Positions 16,400 through 24,527 of a DNA stretch of 47,578 bases are shown one piece after another (the stretch's first letter is position 1; the number at the start of each line of letters is the position of its first letter). This stretch comes from an uncultured Candidatus Poseidoniales archaeon (GTDB lineage Archaea > Thermoplasmatota > Poseidoniia > Poseidoniales > Thalassarchaeaceae), in NCBI GenBank assembly GCA_902601345.1, contig CACKMK010000007.1:1-47578 (forward strand), given 5' to 3'. Position numbers and translations under genes: made by a program. The notes below the pieces were generated by a model. That model saw only the letters and a program-made list of their open reading frames with translations. It searched no databases and was not told where the DNA came from.

Positions 16400-16999
16400 G
16401 TGAGAATACCTGAACTGGCATTCGCATCTTTCTTACTGGCTTCTCTTCTTTCGCCGGTAGTTTCCGCTCACGAGCCGAAGGAGTACACCATTCTACTGAC
16501 TCAGGAGGGAACGACCCCTCAGACCATTCCGGATGACGTGCTGGTCCAAACAGACTTTCTGTTCTTCATGAATGTAGACGAGAGGGGGGGAGTGAGTCAT
16601 AGAATCCAGTTCGACGCTGATGGTGACGGTCTATTCAATGGTTCAGATGACTTCTCCACCAACTGGCTAAGAGGCTCTTGTGATTTGGATGAAAATGGCA
16701 GCAAGGTGGACGAGTCATGCATGGTAACAGAGGCAATATTGCTAGGACCGGAGAACGGCCTCCTGCCAGGAACCATCCAACTCCAACATCAAATAATGCG
16801 TAACTCCTCCATCTCAGAAGGGAACCTTTCCGTAACTTTCAGAGAAGACGTGCACAACCAGCCGAACCCAGAAGTAGCTCTGCCCCAGAAGCCTCAAGAG
16901 AATTCTTTAGATGGGAATAGGGACGTATTAGTGGTAATTCTGTTCACATCTCTAATGGGGATCCTGGCAATTTCTCCTAGCCTGATTACTCGTGATTAG
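16400..16999 (+). CDS. Secreted C-terminally anchored protein, paralogue of 12076-12603
   Basis: This 199-residue protein has a signal peptide ending VVSAHEP, a beta-rich domain with FFMNVDERGGVSHRIQFDADGDGLF, a cysteine pair (RGSCDLDENG...ESCMV), and a C-terminal membrane helix (VLVVILFTSLMGILAISPSL). Signal cleavage site, the NV...R.D.DGDG motif, cysteines and the tail anchor all match the protein at 12076-12603, so the two are paralogues at either end of the propeller/SCO module. The family is not recognised. The start is GTG 16400. It is on the opposite strand to the rest of the module. Confidence 0.6.
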   Translation: MRIPELAFASFLLASLLSPVVSAHEPKEYTILLTQEGTTPQTIPDDVLVQTDFLFFMNVDERGGVSHRIQFDADGDGLFNGSDDFSTNWLRGSCDLDENGSKVDESCMVTEAILLGPENGLLPGTIQLQHQIMRNSSISEGNLSVTFREDVHNQPNPEVALPQKPQENSLDGNRDVLVVILFTSLMGILAISPSLITRD

Positions 17000-17052
17000 G
17001 ATTTCATCCCAACGGTTTGACTCAATAATGAGGGGCCTCTCCGATTGATTCA

Positions 17053-17129
17053 GGGCGCTTAGATCAGCCTGGAAGATCGTCTGGTTTGCAACCAGAAGGC
17101 CGGGGGTTCAAATCCCCCAGCGTCCACCA
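17053..17129 (+). tRNA. tRNA-Ala (anticodon UGC), CCA encoded
   Basis: Acceptor GGGCGCT pairs with AGCGTCC and includes the G3-U70 wobble pair that identifies alanine tRNAs. The anticodon stem TCTGG/CCAGA closes loop TTTGCAA, giving anticodon TGC. The T-arm contains GGTTCAAATCC. CCA is encoded. A TATA-like CAATAATGAG at 17024-17033 lies about 25 nt upstream. Confidence 0.95.
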
Positions 17130-17267
17130 ATATCGCCTACATCGTACTTTGCGTGTCACTTCGGAAAATGAGGTACCATCTGGACATGAACCTCCCAAGC
17201 GCTTATTCGTGAGTCTTTCAGCACAAGGGTTGGAAAACTATTCGTCAGTGCTAATCTGATTTGTTTT
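17130..17267. other. Intergenic stretch, no gene seen
   Basis: There are 138 bases between tRNA-Ala and the convergent nitronate monooxygenase-like gene. I see no open frame, tRNA or strong repeat. A T-rich tract (TTTGTTTTTC) near 17260-17269 on the plus strand could end tRNA-side transcription. Confidence 0.4.
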
Positions 17268-18251
17268 TCAATTGACCAATGAGTCTCCAAGTCTTCTCAT
17301 TATGGTAGTAGCAGACTCTACACCCCGAATGGTTTCCACACTCTTTCCCGCCGACCATAAATCCTTCGAAGATTTCTTCTTTCCCCTCGCTAACGCCCTC
17401 ATTCTCCAAAAAGATATTCCCGTTATCAAAACTCTAACCCTGTGTTTGAATCTACTCTTCAATAGTCTCCGAACCAGCCAATTCCCCCTTTGCTTTGTTC
17501 CTTTGTCTCCGATTACGGCTATTGGGACGCCTGTCAATTTGGTCGTGGTTGTGATGTCGTCTTCTCCCGATTTGACTATTGCGTCCTTGTAATCTTGCGG
17601 GGTTGTACACTCATCTGTTGCAATGAACCTTGTTCCCATCTGAACACCGGCATAGCCTAATTTCATTGCTTCTTTGAGCTCTTTTTCACTTCCGACCCCT
17701 CCGGCACAAATTAGTGGAAGGCCGAGATCAGATAGATCTGCATACATCTCTTCCATCGACATCTGACCGAGGTGACCACCGGCTCTGTCATTTACGCATA
17801 TAAGCCCGTCAACCCCGCAAGCGATTCCTTTCTCAGCATGAAATCTATTTGTGACATCATGGTAAACTACCCCTCCCATTGCATGGACTTTCTCACAAAC
17901 CCAGTCTGGTTTACCTAGTGAGGTTACAAAGAATCTTATTCCTTCTTCTAGAGCAATATCTATCCATTCTGACATCCGATTTAGGTATCTTTCACTGCCC
18001 TTCTCAATCAGAGCATTGAATCCAATTGGCTTGTCAGTAATGGTTCTGATACGGTTAATCGCTAATCTCAGTCCCTCCCTTGTATTTGGGTCATCATAAC
18101 CATGGACCATGGTGGCGGATACCGGTTGCACAATTGCTATTCCTCCACCCTCAGATGCTGCTGCGACCAGCTCTGGATTTGAACAGGGATACATTGCCCC
18201 GCATATAATCGGATACTCAATCCCCGCATCCTCGGTGAGAGCGGTTTTCAA
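17268..18251 (-). CDS. FMN-dependent nitronate monooxygenase-family protein
   Basis: This TIM-barrel flavoprotein belongs to the nitronate monooxygenase / enoyl-ACP-reductase-II-like family. Signs are PIICGAMYPCSNPELVAAASEGGGIAIVQP at the start (longer than quoted motifs in relatives but same pattern), the GVDGLICVNDRAGGHLG block near residue 145, LPLICAGGVGSEKEL near 185 and GYAGVQMGTRFIATDE near 205. I chose TTG 18251 (327 residues): it overlaps the upstream stop as TTGA and follows a strong GGGGGAGGT ribosome-binding site at about 18255-18263. The physiological substrate is unknown; its position behind a thioesterase-fold gene and the beta-oxidation genes suggests acyl-CoA chemistry. Confidence 0.82.
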   Translation of the reverse strand: MKTALTEDAGIEYPIICGAMYPCSNPELVAAASEGGGIAIVQPVSATMVHGYDDPNTREGLRLAINRIRTITDKPIGFNALIEKGSERYLNRMSEWIDIALEEGIRFFVTSLGKPDWVCEKVHAMGGVVYHDVTNRFHAEKGIACGVDGLICVNDRAGGHLGQMSMEEMYADLSDLGLPLICAGGVGSEKELKEAMKLGYAGVQMGTRFIATDECTTPQDYKDAIVKSGEDDITTTTKLTGVPIAVIGDKGTKQRGNWLVRRLLKSRFKHRVRVLITGISFWRMRALARGKKKSSKDLWSAGKSVETIRGVESATTIMRRLGDSLVN

Positions 18252-18769
18252 CTGACCTCCCCCTTTTCCATGATTGAGAAGCTCCACTTAAAGACCCATT
18301 CGGAAACCACATCCCCTGCAGCATCTCTCCCTGTAGACTTCAGCTCAACGCTTACGGGACTTCCAGTCTGGATACTTTCCTCTACGGCCTTTCTTGCCAA
18401 TACGCCATCTTCACAACTAAATGTTATCTCGCCCAGGGCTTTTTTTCTAAATTTAGACTCCTGTGCAGCTACCAGTGTCCTTGTCCTCCTCCCTAATGAG
18501 TTAACGACGGCTAGGGCATAACCCCCGGTTGAGAGCTCCGCTCCCATCCCCTGAATAGCCCAATACATGCTCTTGAATGGATTCTGCGTCCTCCATCCCC
18601 CTGGAACAGAAACAACACAAGACTCCGAGTCTAACTTATCGATCCTTAGGCCCGCGAAGCGAGATGCTGGGAATTTAAACAAACTCCACAATCTAAATCT
18701 CAATGGGGATGTTATTTTGTCTATCTCCCTGAGCACCTTCCTTTCCTCTACGTGCATGTCTATTCCCAC
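18248..18769 (-). CDS. Hotdog-fold protein of the DUF4442 / acyl-CoA thioesterase type
   Basis: This is a roughly 170-residue protein with the features of DUF4442 hotdog proteins: an N-terminal helix (SPLRFRLWSLFKFP), LDSESCVVSVPGGWRTQNPFKSMY, and a long helix QGMGAELSTGGYALAV, which is the hotdog central helix. It ends in paired beta strands. Members are predicted acyl-CoA thioesterases or acyl binders. Start options are GTG 18769 and ATG 18757. The stop overlaps the TTG start of the nitronate monooxygenase-family gene, so the two are translationally coupled. It lies 77 bases downstream of the acyl-CoA-binding protein gene. Confidence 0.7.
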   Translation of the reverse strand: MGIDMHVEERKVLREIDKITSPLRFRLWSLFKFPASRFAGLRIDKLDSESCVVSVPGGWRTQNPFKSMYWAIQGMGAELSTGGYALAVVNSLGRRTRTLVAAQESKFRKKALGEITFSCEDGVLARKAVEESIQTGSPVSVELKSTGRDAAGDVVSEWVFKWSFSIMEKGEVS

Positions 18770-18846
18770 AAAGTTTGGTTAGAAGAATTGTTTGCCTTGT
18801 GATCCAACTAAAATTGGCGATAAATCCTGCATGACTCTAGGTTAGG

Positions 18847-19113
18847 TTAGGTCAAAGAGAATGAATCGACAACTTCACAGTACCTCCTCATTGCATCAGA
18901 CTTAGAGGTGCCCGAAACTTGATTCCAAGCCTTCCACTTGGCTCTCTCTTTCAAGCCTCCCTTCGCCTTACCGATACAGTCTCCTTCGGTGGCTTGTTTG
19001 TAGAGGGCGTACATCTTCAGGAGTAAATCATTAGATGGTCTTGAGGATAAGGCCCACGCCTTTTTGCTAGCTCTGTTAAACCTCATCCGAAGACTCCTGG
19101 AGGGCTCTTTCAT
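18847..19113 (-). CDS. Acyl-CoA-binding protein (ACBP)
   Basis: This 88-residue protein matches the four-helix ACBP family, which binds long-chain acyl-CoA esters in the cytosol. The N-terminal FNRASKKAWALSSRPSNDLLLKMYALYKQATEGD carries the LYKQAT signature (tyrosines and lysine near residues 36-40). It is followed by AKWKAWNQVSGTSKSDAMRRYCEVV, where the AKWxAW and final tyrosine are standard ligand-site residues. Length equals the eukaryotic protein. It overlaps the acyl-CoA dehydrogenase stop as ATGA, so it is in the beta-oxidation operon. The family is typical of eukaryotes and patchy in prokaryotes; acquisition by transfer is likely. Confidence 0.9.
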   Translation of the reverse strand: MKEPSRSLRMRFNRASKKAWALSSRPSNDLLLKMYALYKQATEGDCIGKAKGGLKERAKWKAWNQVSGTSKSDAMRRYCEVVDSFSLT

Positions 19114-20918
19114 CAGAACATCTCCGTGGGATATTCCATCAGTGGCTTTGGTCCTGACTGAATTCTCGCCGCCAACCCAAACGTCTCTGGATATATTCTT
19201 TGGAAGAAGAACCTAGCGCTGGCCAATTTTGCTTCATAGAATGTATCGTTTTTCTTCTCCAAACACACGCTAGCTATTCTTGCCCACATGTAGCCTATCA
19301 GAACATTGCCGAAATAGCGGCAATAATCCGTCGCTCCAGAGGCCAGGAAATTAGGATTTGCCATTCCGCTGGAAATCATCAAGAGTGTGAGCTGTTGAAG
19401 TCCCTTAACACCCTGATGAAGAGGTTTGTTGAACTCAGCCATTTCCGCATTCTTTCGATTTTCCTCGATGAAATCTGTCATCGGCCACAAGAGATGCCTC
19501 AGATTCTTTCCGAAATCTTGGGTAATCTTCCTGCCTGCCAGATCCAAGGCCTGTATGCCATTCGTTCCTTCCCATATCTTGGAGATCCTGACATCCCTGT
19601 AGAACTGCTCCACACCATACTCCGAACAGTAACCAGCCCCTCCCATTACTTGCATACAAGTATCAACATTCTCACAGCCAATATCAGTAAAATGAGCCTT
19701 TATGATTGGAGTCAGGAGTGCGATCAATGCCTCAGCCCTATCGGCAGTCTCTTTATCCTCACTATTCATTTCATCTAACAGGATACCTGTCCATGAAGCC
19801 AGGGCCCTGCATCCCTCATTATTCACTTTACATTCCAGTAGCATTCTCCTAACGTCTGGATGGACGAGGATGCTATCCGCTTCTTCGTTTGGATCCCGAA
19901 CTCCTCTCAGATCTCTCCCTTGTCTTCTGTCCTTGCACCATGATAGGGCGTTTTGATAAGCAATCTCGGAAAGTCCAAGCCCCATCATCCCAGTTGCTAG
20001 TCTTTCTCTGTTCATCATTTGGAACATGAGTGGCATTCCCCCATGTACCGGGCCTACCAGCCAACCGATGGAATCTTCAAAATTCATCACACATGTTGGG
20101 CTAGCGTGAATGCCCATTTTTTCCTCTGTTCCTGAGCAGCTGACTCCGTTAATAGAGTCAGATAGTGATCCAGTGTTCATCGAAGGCCTCCCACCAGACC
20201 AATCCGAATTCAAGAGCTTGGGAACCAGGAAAAGGGAAATCCCCTTAGTGCCACTAGGCCCACCAGGTACCTTCGCCAGGACCAGATGTAGAATGTTGTC
20301 AGCCATGTCATGCTCCCCGGCCGTGATGTATATTTTCGTCCCAGTTATCGAGTAAGACCCGTCTTCATTTGGCATCGCCTTGGTTTTTATCATCCCAAGA
20401 TCTGTACCTGCATGGGGTTCAGTTAGGCACATTGTCCCAGCCCATTCGCCAGATGCGAGAAGAGGAGCATATGTGTCAGTTATGTCATCTTCTGCATGTT
20501 CGGTAATCACCTCGTAAACACCAGCAGATAGGGCAGGAAAGACGCTCAAAGCCATGCAAGTGGATGTCCCGTACTCCGACCAAGGGACTGATTGGAACAG
20601 CAAAGGCGCCCCCATTCCTCCATGCTCAGGTTTGCAAGAAGTTCCAAACCATCCCTCTTTTACGCCCTTTCTGTAAGCGTCTTTGAAAGCATCAGGCATA
20701 GTAATCTTGCCTCCCTCGAAGCCTAGTCCTTCTTTGTCGCCAACCTCGTTGATAGGCAACCACACCTCCCTTGCATGATTGCCCCAGGACTCTATCATCA
20801 TTGCAATCGATTCCTCGTCAAACCCTTCGAAACCAAGTTTCTGAAGCCTTTCTGTCATGCTAAAGACTTCGTTGAATAGGAAATCATACTCGCGATTTGG
20901 CGGGGTCCAGTCTACCAT
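19113..20918 (-). CDS. Large acyl-CoA dehydrogenase (about 600 residues, DmdC-like subfamily)
   Basis: This FAD enzyme makes the first oxidation of acyl-CoA. Core signatures are FGTSCKPEHGGMG near residue 95, MCLTEPHAGTDLG near 161, and VMGGAGYCSEYGVEQFYRD followed by ISKIWEGTNGIQALDLAGRK near 450, which holds the catalytic glutamate. The length of 601, with an additional helical C-terminal domain of about 120 residues, is that of the subfamily including 3-methylmercaptopropionyl-CoA dehydrogenase DmdC, rather than the common 380-residue enzymes. Subfamily alone does not fix the substrate; a general or medium/long-chain role fits the operon. ATG 20918 lies nine bases after the fusion gene stop. 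Confidence 0.88.
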   Translation of the reverse strand: MVDWTPPNREYDFLFNEVFSMTERLQKLGFEGFDEESIAMMIESWGNHAREVWLPINEVGDKEGLGFEGGKITMPDAFKDAYRKGVKEGWFGTSCKPEHGGMGAPLLFQSVPWSEYGTSTCMALSVFPALSAGVYEVITEHAEDDITDTYAPLLASGEWAGTMCLTEPHAGTDLGMIKTKAMPNEDGSYSITGTKIYITAGEHDMADNILHLVLAKVPGGPSGTKGISLFLVPKLLNSDWSGGRPSMNTGSLSDSINGVSCSGTEEKMGIHASPTCVMNFEDSIGWLVGPVHGGMPLMFQMMNRERLATGMMGLGLSEIAYQNALSWCKDRRQGRDLRGVRDPNEEADSILVHPDVRRMLLECKVNNEGCRALASWTGILLDEMNSEDKETADRAEALIALLTPIIKAHFTDIGCENVDTCMQVMGGAGYCSEYGVEQFYRDVRISKIWEGTNGIQALDLAGRKITQDFGKNLRHLLWPMTDFIEENRKNAEMAEFNKPLHQGVKGLQQLTLLMISSGMANPNFLASGATDYCRYFGNVLIGYMWARIASVCLEKKNDTFYEAKLASARFFFQRIYPETFGLAARIQSGPKPLMEYPTEMF

Positions 20919-20927
20919 TTTTTCACC

Positions 20928-23264
20928 TTAGTTTCTGAGTGGTTTACCCGTCTCGAGCATGTGCTCCATTCTATCCAGAGTTTCTGTCTGCCTACCAAGC
21001 CAACCTATTGCTTCCCTCTCCAGTTCCAGAATTTCTTCTTCTTCCACCGACTCTGTTATGTCGGTGCTCCCTCCTGTTAGCACGCGTGCCAGCTTCTTGG
21101 TCACAACGACGTCATGAGGAGTAGCTTGACCCGCAAGTGCGAAGTCGTTAATCGCCAATTCCAAGGCCAATAAACCGGTTTCTCCGGGGAGAACGTAATT
21201 CCTAGGTTCTGGGGGGCAGTAACCCTCTGCCAAATCGATTGCCTTTTTCTTCGCATCTGCAAGAAGCCTGTCTCTGTTCATCGTTATGCCATCATTGGGG
21301 GCCAGGAAACCCATCGTTCTTGCCTGTTCGGCAGATTTTGAGACTTTTGCAGTACCAATGTACTCAAATGCTTTCATAACCGCACCCATGGGTCCCTCAG
21401 ATACAAGTTTGAATTCTGACAGCCTACCTAGGAGCTCCTTGCAACCTCCCCAGGCGGGAACGATGCCGACTCCGACCTCGACTAGGCCGATGTAAGACTC
21501 ACAGTGGGCTTGGACTGCGTCGCAATGCAGCAGGACTTCTGCACCCCCTCCCAAACACATCCCAGCAGAGGCAGCGACAACTGGAACCTCGCAGAACTTC
21601 AGGGCTTGGTAGGCCTCCTGTCCTGCAACTATGAATTCCTCAACATCTTTCCATGCGGCGAGATTAATCGCGAACAAGACCAAACCCAGGTTCGCACCGG
21701 CACAGAAATTTGCACCATCATTGCCAATTACGATGCCCCTCCAGTCACCGGTCTCGGCAATGTCTACCGCATCAACCAGAATTTCGATGATGAATGGATC
21801 AACTGCATTCATCTTTGAGTGATACTCTACGAGGAGGATATCATCTCCCATATCCCAGATACTTGCTGAGCCATTTTTCTTGATTGGCGCACCATGTCTT
21901 TTCAGATCCGCCACCTTAAGGGTGTTTGTTGGCCTATCAATGATTTCCATTTTTCCTTCGGTTGTTAGCCTAGTAGTCTCGTTGTCTACAACCTCGTAAA
22001 ATGACCCTTTTTTGGCAGCCTCAACCAGCATGGGAGGCACTCCTCTCCCTGAGGCTTCCAGACGCTCAACCACGCTAACTATACCGATTGAGTCCATCAT
22101 CTCAAATGGGCCTTTCTTCCAGTTATACCCTATTTTCATAGCAGTGTCAATTGAGTATATATCATCGCTCACATCAGGTACTAAGTGGGCAGCATAAGAC
22201 AATGTGTCCAAGAGTACTTCAGCCACAAATTTGGCCCCCCTGTCTGGGTGATCAATGAGTCTTCTCAATCCTTGTTTACCCATCTTTGCAGAAGGGAAAG
22301 CCGCTCTTCTGTCGGCAGGGCGGTATTTTCCGGTGTTTAGGTCTCTAGCCTCTTTAACACGCTGTCCTCCCTCCGTGTTCAGACGATAGAACCCCCCTTT
22401 CCCCTTTCTACCAATGTAGCCCTCAGCTAACATGTCATCAACGATTTCTACACCAGTTCCAGCAATCTCATGAAAAGGATCGTCTTCAGGAAGATTTTCC
22501 AATAAGCTTGCCGTAACGTGCGGGACTAGGTCAATTCCGACGAGGTCCATCAAGCCGAAGACGCCTGTCTTAGGCACTCCTATCGGCCTACCGAGCATGG
22601 CGTCAGCTTGTTCAATCGTGAGCTTATGATCAATGGTTCCCTTTAGGGCCCTTTGAATGAAGTACACACCCAGTCTGTTACCTATGAAACCAGGCGTATC
22701 ATTGCATAAAATGACCCTCTTCCCAAGCATATTGTCTGCGAATGACGATATTTTATTTGTGATAGAGGAATTTACTTCATCCGCTGTGACTACCTCGAGC
22801 AGAGGTAGGTACCTCGGCGGATTAAAGAAATGAGTGATAAGAAATCTAGAAGCCATCTCTGCCTGCATATTTTCAACCAGCTTACTTCTAGGTATTGTTG
22901 ATGTATTTGAAGAAACGATTGTACTTTTCCCGATGTGCTTGGAAATATTGCTGTACAGGTCCCTCTTCACATCCAAATTCTCGATTACCACCTCTATCAC
23001 CCAATCGACCTCAGATAGCATGGACAAGTCGTCCTCAATGTTCCCAGTAGTGATTAGTTTGGCATTACGCTTGTGAGTCAGCATCTCTGGATTTGATTTC
23101 ATCATTACTTTGACCGCAGAATTCGCGACACTATTCCTGTCTCTTTCTTCCCCGACGATATCAAGAAGTAAGACGTTGCATCCGGCATTAGCACAATGGG
23201 CAGCAATGCCTGCTCCCATGACGCCACTCCCGATAACGGCTACATTCTCTATGCTATTTGACAT
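20928..23264 (-). CDS. fadN: 3-hydroxyacyl-CoA dehydrogenase / enoyl-CoA hydratase fusion (FadN-like)
   Basis: This bifunctional 778-residue enzyme carries out steps two and three of beta-oxidation. The N-terminal NAD-binding domain opens with VAVIGSGVMGAGIAAHCANAG. The dehydrogenase catalytic histidine is in FLITHFFNPPRYLPLLEVV near residue 145, and the hydroxyacyl C-terminal domain follows (GFIGNRLGVYF). The crotonase domain occupies roughly residues 440-650, with GNDGANFCAGANLG, a CLGGGAEVLL helix and YIGLVEVGVGIVPAWGG containing the catalytic glutamate. Dehydrogenase-first order is that of FadN, opposite to FadB. One base separates it from the thiolase gene upstream. Confidence 0.92.
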   Translation of the reverse strand: MSNSIENVAVIGSGVMGAGIAAHCANAGCNVLLLDIVGEERDRNSVANSAVKVMMKSNPEMLTHKRNAKLITTGNIEDDLSMLSEVDWVIEVVIENLDVKRDLYSNISKHIGKSTIVSSNTSTIPRSKLVENMQAEMASRFLITHFFNPPRYLPLLEVVTADEVNSSITNKISSFADNMLGKRVILCNDTPGFIGNRLGVYFIQRALKGTIDHKLTIEQADAMLGRPIGVPKTGVFGLMDLVGIDLVPHVTASLLENLPEDDPFHEIAGTGVEIVDDMLAEGYIGRKGKGGFYRLNTEGGQRVKEARDLNTGKYRPADRRAAFPSAKMGKQGLRRLIDHPDRGAKFVAEVLLDTLSYAAHLVPDVSDDIYSIDTAMKIGYNWKKGPFEMMDSIGIVSVVERLEASGRGVPPMLVEAAKKGSFYEVVDNETTRLTTEGKMEIIDRPTNTLKVADLKRHGAPIKKNGSASIWDMGDDILLVEYHSKMNAVDPFIIEILVDAVDIAETGDWRGIVIGNDGANFCAGANLGLVLFAINLAAWKDVEEFIVAGQEAYQALKFCEVPVVAASAGMCLGGGAEVLLHCDAVQAHCESYIGLVEVGVGIVPAWGGCKELLGRLSEFKLVSEGPMGAVMKAFEYIGTAKVSKSAEQARTMGFLAPNDGITMNRDRLLADAKKKAIDLAEGYCPPEPRNYVLPGETGLLALELAINDFALAGQATPHDVVVTKKLARVLTGGSTDITESVEEEEILELEREAIGWLGRQTETLDRMEHMLETGKPLRN

Positions 23265-23265
23265 C

Positions 23266-24387
23266 CTAAACTCTTTCCAAAACCGTTGCCATCCCCATTC
23301 CTCCGCCCACGCATAGTGTTGCTAGAGCGTAGGTGCCCGCGCTCCTTGCTAGTAATTGGGCAGCTTTACCTATAATTCTGGCTCCACTCGCTCCCAGTGG
23401 GTGTCCAAGAGCAATAGCCCCTCCTTCGAGGTTCAATTTATTGATGTCAATCCCCAACTCACCAATAACCGCGAGCGATTGCGCCGCGAAAGCTTCATTC
23501 AATTCTATAATGTCTATATCATCTAGACTCAAACCCGCTTTATCCAATGCTTTTTTTGTAGCCTCCACCGGTCCTATTCCCATTATCTCAGGGGCGCACC
23601 CGGTCACTGAAGCGCTTCTGACTCTTGCCAGAGCGGCAAGGTTGTTCCTTTTGGCGTACTCGTCAGAACAGACCAAGACGAATGCCGCTCCATCTGTTAG
23701 TGGGGACGAGGTCCCAGCAGTTACAGTTCCATTAACATCGAATGATGGCCTCAGGCCTTTCAAGATCTCAATAGTCGTCTCGGACCGTATGCAGCCGTCA
23801 GCATCCACTACTCCCTCCTGAGTATGTATCGGCACGATCTCGGATGAGAATAATCCGGCTTCAATTGCAGAGGAAGCGAGCTTCTGACTCCTAACTGCAA
23901 ATTCCTCCTGATCCTCCCTCCCGATTCCGTAGACCTTTGAGACGTTTTCTGCCGTTGTTCCCATCGAGGTCATTACGTTTGCTGCAAGTTCTGGGTTCGG
24001 CATTGGGTTGAATCCCGTCATCGGGATTCTGCTCATACTCTCCACGCCACCTGCTATTATTGCATCTGCAAGTCCGCAATCTATCTTCGTAGCAGCATCT
24101 TGAACTGCCTGCATTGAGGACCCACAGAAACGATTTATTGTCGCACCTGGGACCGCTTCTGGCAACTCGCTCAGGAATACGATTATCCTACCCATGTTGT
24201 AGCCCTGTTCGGCTTCTGGAAAGGCACAGCCCACGAGAAGGTCATCTATGTTGGTACCCTCCAAGCCCAAATCCGATAGTAGTTTGTCTATAACCTGGGA
24301 GGCCATTTCATCGGATCTAGTTTTAGCCAATTGACCTTTATTTGCGGGGGTAAATGGAGATCTCGCATAGCCGGCGATTAGGGCCAT
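23266..24387 (-). CDS. fadA: Acetyl-CoA C-acyltransferase (thiolase)
   Basis: Thiolase catalyses the last step of beta-oxidation. The nucleophilic cysteine is in NRFCGSSMQ near residue 88, the catalytic histidine in GGAIALGHPLGASGARI near 335, and the second cysteine in TLCVGGGMGMA near 363. From ATG 24387 the protein has 373 residues and begins MALIAGYARSPFTP, a normal thiolase N-terminus; the frame extends to 24492 but that part is a hydrophobic non-homologous leader crossing the promoter region. It is the first gene of the beta-oxidation operon, with a perfect inverted repeat 40-60 nt upstream. Confidence 0.93.
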   Translation of the reverse strand: MALIAGYARSPFTPANKGQLAKTRSDEMASQVIDKLLSDLGLEGTNIDDLLVGCAFPEAEQGYNMGRIIVFLSELPEAVPGATINRFCGSSMQAVQDAATKIDCGLADAIIAGGVESMSRIPMTGFNPMPNPELAANVMTSMGTTAENVSKVYGIGREDQEEFAVRSQKLASSAIEAGLFSSEIVPIHTQEGVVDADGCIRSETTIEILKGLRPSFDVNGTVTAGTSSPLTDGAAFVLVCSDEYAKRNNLAALARVRSASVTGCAPEIMGIGPVEATKKALDKAGLSLDDIDIIELNEAFAAQSLAVIGELGIDINKLNLEGGAIALGHPLGASGARIIGKAAQLLARSAGTYALATLCVGGGMGMATVLERV

Positions 24388-24427
24388 GTCATTCTCTGAA
24401 AGAGTGAACACATAAACCAGATAGTGG

Positions 24428-24448
24428 TTATATCTGCAACAGATATAA
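24428..24448. promoter_or_regulatory. Perfect 9-bp inverted repeat, putative operator with overlapping TATA elements
   Basis: TTATATCTG, spacer CAA, CAGATATAA. The two arms are exact reverse complements. It lies between the divergent thiolase (start 24387) and carboxymuconolactone decarboxylase-like (start 24528) genes. Each arm contains GATATAA, a plausible TATA box, so a dimeric regulator bound here would block transcription in one or both directions. No regulator gene is adjacent, so the binding protein is unknown. Confidence 0.55.
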
Positions 24449-24527
24449 AAAATAAAAGCTAGTGAAAAAAGTAAACCTATGGCAGAGGACAAACAACTAT
24501 TATTCGTTTGGTTAGCACCGGAGGAAT

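Noticed and set aside
8066-17129. tRNA-Thr and tRNA-Ala as possible island boundaries
   Set aside because: No integrase, no duplicated tRNA ends and no composition change at these tRNAs were seen.
18836-18850. Short tandem TAGGT-like repeat near the end of the ACBP gene
   Set aside because: Only about two and a half units long; it is too short to separate from chance.
24388-24492. 35-residue N-terminal extension of the thiolase with hydrophobic residues
   Set aside because: It crosses the A/T-rich promoter region and the inverted repeat; thiolase homology begins at MALIAGYARSPFTP, so ATG 24387 is used.
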